From JADJTT01 sp049306275 (GTDB lineage Bacteria; Bacteroidota; Bacteroidia; Chitinophagales; Saprospiraceae), in NCBI GenBank assembly GCA_049306275.1, contig JBAQQB010000219.1:1-27230 (forward strand): a stretch of DNA of 27,230 nucleotides. Reading direction: 5' to 3'. Each line of letters opens with the position of its first letter. The stretch's first letter is position 1. This document shows positions 23,362-27,230 of the stretch, in pieces. A program made the translations under genes and the position numbers. The notes under the pieces are model-generated. The model made no database searches, was not told the DNA's origin, and worked only from the letters and a program-made list of their open reading frames with translations.

Positions 23362-25559
23362 TCGCGATCGGGATAAAGGGCCAGCAGGACTTTTTCCGGG
23401 GTTAGCGGCGCTGTGAAAGTCAGCTCCATCTCCGGGCGAAACGCCCACATCGCCTGTTGAATCGCGAAATAGGCCCCGATGCCGTAGAGGAAGGGCGGTT
23501 CTCCAATGGCCTTGGAGCGCAGTATGCCCAGCCGGGGGCCAAGAGCGCCCAAGGGCTTGAAGTCGATCCGCCCTGGCGCGGCGCGCAAATCCGGTGGTTT
23601 GTAGGTCGAAAGCGTATCGGAGAGCAGGCGCCCCTCGCTGTTGTACGCGACCTCCTCCGATGTCATCCACCCTATTCCCTGCACCAGGCCGCCCTCCAGC
23701 TGGCCCCGGTCGATATCCGGGAGGAGGCTTTCCCCGAAATCGTGCACGATCTGCACCTCGCCGATCTCATAGACGCCGCGCAGGCAATCAACCGTGGCTG
23801 TTACGATGGCCGTTCCGAAGACGTAATATGCGAAAGGATGGCCTTTTTCGACAGATTTATCGAAATGGATGACCGGGGTGGCATAATGCCCCTTGGCGCT
23901 GAGGTGCACCCTGCGCCGGAAGGCCTCCGCGACCAGCTGTTCCCAGCCTGGATCGGCGAGCCCGGCCTGGGCCGCCACCTCGCGGAGGCGCGCGTTGAGT
24001 TGGGCGCAGGCATCCTCCACCGCCTTGCCGTTCAGATCGGCGCCCGAACTGGCAGCTGTGGGCGAAGTATTGGCAACGGTTTTGGTATAAGTCGGCTCCA
24101 CCCGGATGCGGTCCGGCCCGATGCCCAGGCTCCGGGCCGCCACTTGTATGAGCTTGGCGTTGACGCCCTGCCCCATCTCCACGGCCCCGGTGCTCAGGCC
24201 CACGCTGCCGTCCTGGTAGATGTGCACCAGGGCGCCGGCCTGGTTCATCTGGGTATTGGTAAAAGAAATGCCGAAGCAGATGGGCATCATCGCCAGGCCT
24301 TTTTTCTGAAAAGCATGCGCCTTGTTGAAAGCCCGGATGGCGCGCTCCCGCCCTGCGAAGTCGTATTCCCGCCTGACCTTTCTCCAGCAAGCGCGGGCGC
24401 GGGCCTGCCTGACTCGCTGCCCATAGGGGGTCTCATCGCCTTCGCGCAGGAGGTTGCGCGACTGTATCCGGTGGGCGGGAACGCCCAGTTTCCAGGCCGC
24501 GTGGGCGATAGCCGATTCCATGACGAACAGAGCCTGCGGCGCCCCGAAGCCCCGGAAGGCGGTGAAGGGCGGCAGGTTCGTCCGGCAACTGAATGCGGTG
24601 GCTTTTACGTGGGGAATGAAGTAGGTATGGGTCGCATGAAAAAGGGTGCGCTCCATAATGGCCGGCGACAGATCGGCCGAAGCGCCTCCGTTTTGGAGGA
24701 AGGTGACCTCGTAGGCCAATATCTGCAGTGAGGCTGAAAGACCAATTTTGTAAAAAGAGCGGTAGGGATGCCGTTTGCCGGTCATCCGCATATCGTCGTG
24801 GCGGCTCAGCACCAGCTTGACAGGCTGTCCCAGGCGCCAGGCGGCCAGTCCGGCAAGGCAGGCCCAGGCCGTCGCCTGATCCTCTTTCCCTCCAAATCCG
24901 CCGCCCAGCCGCCCCGTCTCCACCTGAACCTGGTGCATGGGCAGCCCCAATACCCTGGCGATGGTTTTCTGCACCAGCGTAGGCGCCTGGGTGGAGGAAT
25001 ACACCTGCAGCCCTCCGTTCTCTACCGGACGGGCATAGGCGCCCTGGGTTTCCAGGTAGACGTGCTCCTGGGCGCCGGTTTCCGCGACGCCTTCCACCAC
25101 GCAGGCGCAATCAGCCCAGGCAGCGTCCGTATCGCCCAGTTTGAATGTGCGGGGCGGGAATAAAAATGATTCTTTCTTCCAGGCCTCTTCCACGTCGGTC
25201 AGCGCCGGCAGGGCCTCACAATCCATGCGGACCAGGCGGGCGGCCTGCCGGGCCGTGTATGGATCGCGGGCAACGATCAGCAACACGGGCTGGCCCCGGT
25301 AATGAACCGTGTCGTCCGCCAGCAAGGGCTCATCCGGAATGATACCCCCGATCTGGTTTTGCCCGGGGATGTCGGCATGGGAAAAAATGGCGACCACTCC
25401 CGGCAAGGCAGCTGCGGCCTCCCGGTCGATGTTCCGGATGCGGCCGTGGGCCACGGGCGCCCCCACCACCTGCGCGTGCAAGACGCCTTTGACCTCCGGA
25501 ATATCGTCGAGGAAAACCGACCGGCCGGTAACGTGTGCTATGGCATCAGGGTTTCTCAT
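23358..25559 (-). CDS. xdhB-like: Xanthine dehydrogenase-family molybdopterin-binding subunit (733 aa)
   Basis: Large catalytic subunit carrying the molybdenum cofactor; the family oxidises hypoxanthine/xanthine or related N-heterocycles and aldehydes. Motifs: GRLGGGFGGKEDQA (about 219-226 for GGGFGGKE; its Glu matches the xanthine-binding Glu of bovine XDH), TAFRGFGAPQ (about 335-342; Arg matches the substrate-binding Arg), and KAIGEPPFLYG with the catalytic-type Glu at about 687. Keeping both Glu and Arg favours a purine over an aldehyde substrate. ATG at 25559 is chosen (14-bp overlap with the upstream gene); an in-frame GTG 21 bp earlier is the alternative. There is a 4-bp ATGA overlap with the next gene. 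No Moco-insertion chaperone is in the window. Confidence 0.95.
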   Translation of the reverse strand: MRNPDAIAHVTGRSVFLDDIPEVKGVLHAQVVGAPVAHGRIRNIDREAAAALPGVVAIFSHADIPGQNQIGGIIPDEPLLADDTVHYRGQPVLLIVARDPYTARQAARLVRMDCEALPALTDVEEAWKKESFLFPPRTFKLGDTDAAWADCACVVEGVAETGAQEHVYLETQGAYARPVENGGLQVYSSTQAPTLVQKTIARVLGLPMHQVQVETGRLGGGFGGKEDQATAWACLAGLAAWRLGQPVKLVLSRHDDMRMTGKRHPYRSFYKIGLSASLQILAYEVTFLQNGGASADLSPAIMERTLFHATHTYFIPHVKATAFSCRTNLPPFTAFRGFGAPQALFVMESAIAHAAWKLGVPAHRIQSRNLLREGDETPYGQRVRQARARACWRKVRREYDFAGRERAIRAFNKAHAFQKKGLAMMPICFGISFTNTQMNQAGALVHIYQDGSVGLSTGAVEMGQGVNAKLIQVAARSLGIGPDRIRVEPTYTKTVANTSPTAASSGADLNGKAVEDACAQLNARLREVAAQAGLADPGWEQLVAEAFRRRVHLSAKGHYATPVIHFDKSVEKGHPFAYYVFGTAIVTATVDCLRGVYEIGEVQIVHDFGESLLPDIDRGQLEGGLVQGIGWMTSEEVAYNSEGRLLSDTLSTYKPPDLRAAPGRIDFKPLGALGPRLGILRSKAIGEPPFLYGIGAYFAIQQAMWAFRPEMELTFTAPLTPEKVLLALYPDRE

Positions 25560-26952
25560 ACTGCTTGATGGTGTGTTCACTGATAATGCCGGGGAAAAAG
25601 GACATAAAATGGGCGAAGATCAATTGCCGCAAGAGAAGGCGCTTGTATGCCGCGCTGCCCCGGATGTCGGAAATGGGCGCTATTTCCTGTTGGGCGATGG
25701 CTTGTGCACCGTCCAGCGTGGCTTCGTCCGGAACCTTGCCCGTCAAAAACCGGGAGGTCTCCTTCAGGAACAACGGAACCGGGCTCACCCCGCCCGCGGA
25801 AAGCCGGGCCGTCGCGATCTTTCCCCCCTCCAAAACCAGGAAGGCCGCGCTGTTGACGCTGGCTATATCCAGGTGTTGGCGTTTGCACACTTTCTCAAAA
25901 TGGAAAAAATGTGCCGTCGGCGGACGGGGAAAACGAAGGGCGGCGATGCGTTCCCCCGCTTTCATATCTAGCTGCTTGTATCCCTTGAAAAATGCGGAAA
26001 GTGAAAGCCTGCGTTCGCCTTCCGGACCTTTCAACACAATGTCCGCGCCGAGCGCCAGGAAGAATATGGCCAAGTCGGCAATGGGAGAGGCATTGGCCAG
26101 GTTGCCGCCCAGGGTGCCCATGTTGCGGATGGGGGTAGAGGCGATGAGCCGGCCATATTCGGGCAAATGAGGGAAACAAGCCCTCAGCGCTTCATGCTCG
26201 ATGATCTCGGTAGAAGTCGCTCCTGCTCCGATCACAAAATCCCCCCCTTCGAGCCGGATTTCATTCCAGGCAGGATCAATAGGCAGGAGACGCGGCGCCC
26301 GGGCCATGATCTCATCCGGCGCCTGCACCATGCGGTCGGTGCCACCTGCGAGGAGGGGGCCGTCGCCCGTTTCCTGAGGAGGTATTGCGGCCAGCCGCTC
26401 CTCCATCCCGGCAAACCAACCGGGGATGTATCGCTGCCGGATCAGCCAGGAAACGGGGCGGTCCTCCGGGAGCAGGGGTAAGTTGGCAGCCAGGCTGGCA
26501 GCCACTGCTTTCAGCGACTGGTACCCGGTGCAGCGGCAGAGGTTGCCGTCGAGGGCTTCCACTGCCCTTTCCGGCGTTGCCGGGCGCTGGCTCAGGCAGA
26601 AGGCAGTCAGGGACATGACGATGCCGGGGGTGCAAAATCCGCACTGGGTAGCGGCATGGTCGCAGATCGCCTGTTGGACAGGGCTGAGCCCTTCGCCTGC
26701 CAGCGCTTCGACCGTGACGATATGGCGGCCGTGCGCCCTGCCCAGGGTAGCCAGACAGGCCGTGATGGCCTGGTATTCCACTTTCCCGTTGAGGAGGCGG
26801 CCTTCCAGGACCACGCAGGCCCCGCAATCGCCCTCCCGGCATCCCACCTTCGTGCCTGCCAAGCCTTCCTCCCGCCGGATAAAATCCACCAGGGGCATCC
26901 CTTTGGGCAGGGAACTTAGAATGTGCCGGTCGTTGAGCCAGAATTCCGTCAT
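25546..26952 (-). CDS. xdhA-like: Xanthine dehydrogenase small subunit: fused 2Fe-2S and FAD domains (468 aa)
   Basis: Electron-transfer subunit. Residues 1-75 hold a plant-type ferredoxin 2Fe-2S site with Cys38, Cys43, Cys46 (GCREGDCGACVV) and Cys66. Residues 80-158 form the second 2Fe-2S domain with Cys104, Cys107 (QCGFCTPG), Cys139 and Cys141 (NLCRCTGY). The FAD domain spans about 175-350 with LLAGGTDRM (199-208) and NMGTLGGNLANASPIAD (277-293), followed by the CO-dehydrogenase-flavoprotein C-terminal domain. The fused layout is that of bacterial XdhA rather than the three-subunit form. There is no signal peptide, so it is cytoplasmic. First gene of the operon, with a promoter element 23-30 bp upstream of the ATG. 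Confidence 0.96.
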   Translation of the reverse strand: MTEFWLNDRHILSSLPKGMPLVDFIRREEGLAGTKVGCREGDCGACVVLEGRLLNGKVEYQAITACLATLGRAHGRHIVTVEALAGEGLSPVQQAICDHAATQCGFCTPGIVMSLTAFCLSQRPATPERAVEALDGNLCRCTGYQSLKAVAASLAANLPLLPEDRPVSWLIRQRYIPGWFAGMEERLAAIPPQETGDGPLLAGGTDRMVQAPDEIMARAPRLLPIDPAWNEIRLEGGDFVIGAGATSTEIIEHEALRACFPHLPEYGRLIASTPIRNMGTLGGNLANASPIADLAIFFLALGADIVLKGPEGERRLSLSAFFKGYKQLDMKAGERIAALRFPRPPTAHFFHFEKVCKRQHLDIASVNSAAFLVLEGGKIATARLSAGGVSPVPLFLKETSRFLTGKVPDEATLDGAQAIAQQEIAPISDIRGSAAYKRLLLRQLIFAHFMSFFPGIISEHTIKQYEKP

Positions 26953-26974
26953 AGAGCCGGGGGCGCCTTTTTCC

Positions 26975-26982
26975 CAAATATA
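26975..26982 (-). promoter_or_regulatory. -7 promoter element of the molybdoenzyme operon
   Basis: On the minus strand TATATTTG is a perfect match to the Bacteroidota -7 consensus TAnnTTTG. It predicts a transcription start near 26970 and a leader of about 18-20 nt. The -33 TTTG is not evident. Instead an inverted repeat directly upstream occupies that space, which fits a regulated promoter. Confidence 0.55.
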
Positions 26983-27006
26983 GCATAAAAAACATTCCTT
27001 TTATGC
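26983..27006. promoter_or_regulatory. Inverted repeat abutting the -7 element, candidate operator
   Basis: GCATAAAA (26983-26990) and TTTTATGC (26999-27006) form a perfect 8-bp inverted pair around an 8-bp spacer, touching the -7 box. It covers roughly -12 to -36 of the predicted promoter, where a bound protein would be expected to block or replace -33 recognition. The regulator is unknown. Confidence 0.5.
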
Positions 27007-27025
27007 CTTCCGGCCGCTCTTCCCA

Positions 27026-27041
27026 AATGATTAAAATCATT
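27026..27041. promoter_or_regulatory. Near-palindrome matching the GH92 upstream site
   Basis: AATGATTAAAATCATT differs by one central base from the perfect palindrome at 21495-21510 and keeps the TGAT-N4-ATCA core. Its centre is about 62-65 bp upstream of the predicted start of the molybdoenzyme operon, close to the -61.5 class-I activator position of Crp/Fnr-type regulators. Confidence 0.5.
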
Positions 27042-27090
27042 GCGTGCTGCGGTGACATTACCTATTTTTTTATCACCAAAGGGGATTGTT

Positions 27091-27107
27091 CTGGAAAAAA
27101 ATTCCAG
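27091..27107. other. Small inverted repeat upstream of the molybdoenzyme operon
   Basis: CTGGAA and TTCCAG (6-bp perfect stem) flank five A. No gene is attached on either side, and the function is unclear. It belongs to a run of five inverted repeats in the last 250 bp. Confidence 0.25.
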
Positions 27108-27128
27108 GTTTGAAGCGGCCCTGATGTA

Positions 27129-27230
27129 GTGTCGAAGTCCTCTTCGACACATGTTCAGCCTTCCCTGGATGTAAGGTATATGCTGAAAATTCTCCGCACC
27201 CGGGCGCTTTGTGTCGAAGAGGACTTCGAC
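27129..27230. repeat. Second REP-like family: inverted pair of palindromic hairpins, cut by the window end
   Basis: The left unit (27129-27150) is a hairpin of GTGTCGAAG, loop TCCT, CTTCGACAC. The right unit (27211-27230) is its exact reverse complement over all 20 visible bases, continuing past the window edge. A 60-bp spacer lies between them. The layout is that of a REP doublet (REPIN) of a sequence family different from the CTCACCCCC type. No coding potential is seen. Confidence 0.7.

Noticed and set aside
23362..23670. N-terminal extension of the 157-aa membrane protein
   Set aside because: It is out of frame with, and inside, the molybdopterin subunit gene; the ATGA overlap start at 23361 is far more natural.

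Overview
The window comes from a member of the Bacteroidota, probably a Saprospiria-like environmental lineage (the lineage is inference). The evidence is a SusC/SusD pair, a TonB-dependent receptor paired with a DUF4249 lipoprotein, FG-GAP/VCBS plus ASPIC/UnbV surface lipoproteins, a near absence of Shine-Dalgarno sites, and a perfect TAnnTTTG-type -7 element. Coding density is high. Twelve of the thirteen genes lie on the minus strand, so the layout reads right to left.

Right end (22888-26952): a xanthine-dehydrogenase-type molybdoenzyme operon. A fused 2Fe-2S/FAD subunit overlaps the molybdopterin subunit, which overlaps (ATGA) a small unrecognised membrane protein. The upstream region holds a clear promoter element, two candidate operators and, at the window edge, a REP-like inverted pair. 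Between this operon and the only plus-strand gene (a multi-span membrane protein, 21562-22431) lies 456 bp of nested inverted repeats.

Centre (12924-21488): a GH92 alpha-mannosidase, then 39 bp later a tight four-gene cassette. It encodes a 233-aa exported protein, a TonB-dependent receptor with an STN-like N-terminus, a DUF4249 lipoprotein, and a secreted protein with MG2-like, carboxypeptidase-regulatory-like and TonB-plug-like segments but no barrel. The four genes overlap by 11 bp and 11 bp and then are 1 bp apart, so they almost certainly act together at the outer membrane. The cargo is unknown; the GH92 neighbour hints at mannosylated glycans. An MFS transporter follows.

Left (13-11403): susC and susD, a REPIN-like repeat, an intrinsic terminator, then two tandem ~1,100-aa VCBS/ASPIC surface lipoproteins joined by a GTGA overlap. 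This looks like a surface nutrient-binding and import locus without its own hydrolase in view.

The most interesting items are the four-gene TonB receptor/DUF4249/plug-only cassette, a 16-bp palindrome shared by the GH92 and molybdoenzyme upstream regions, and two families of paired inverted hairpin repeats. No tRNA, rRNA, CRISPR array, transposase or phage gene was seen.
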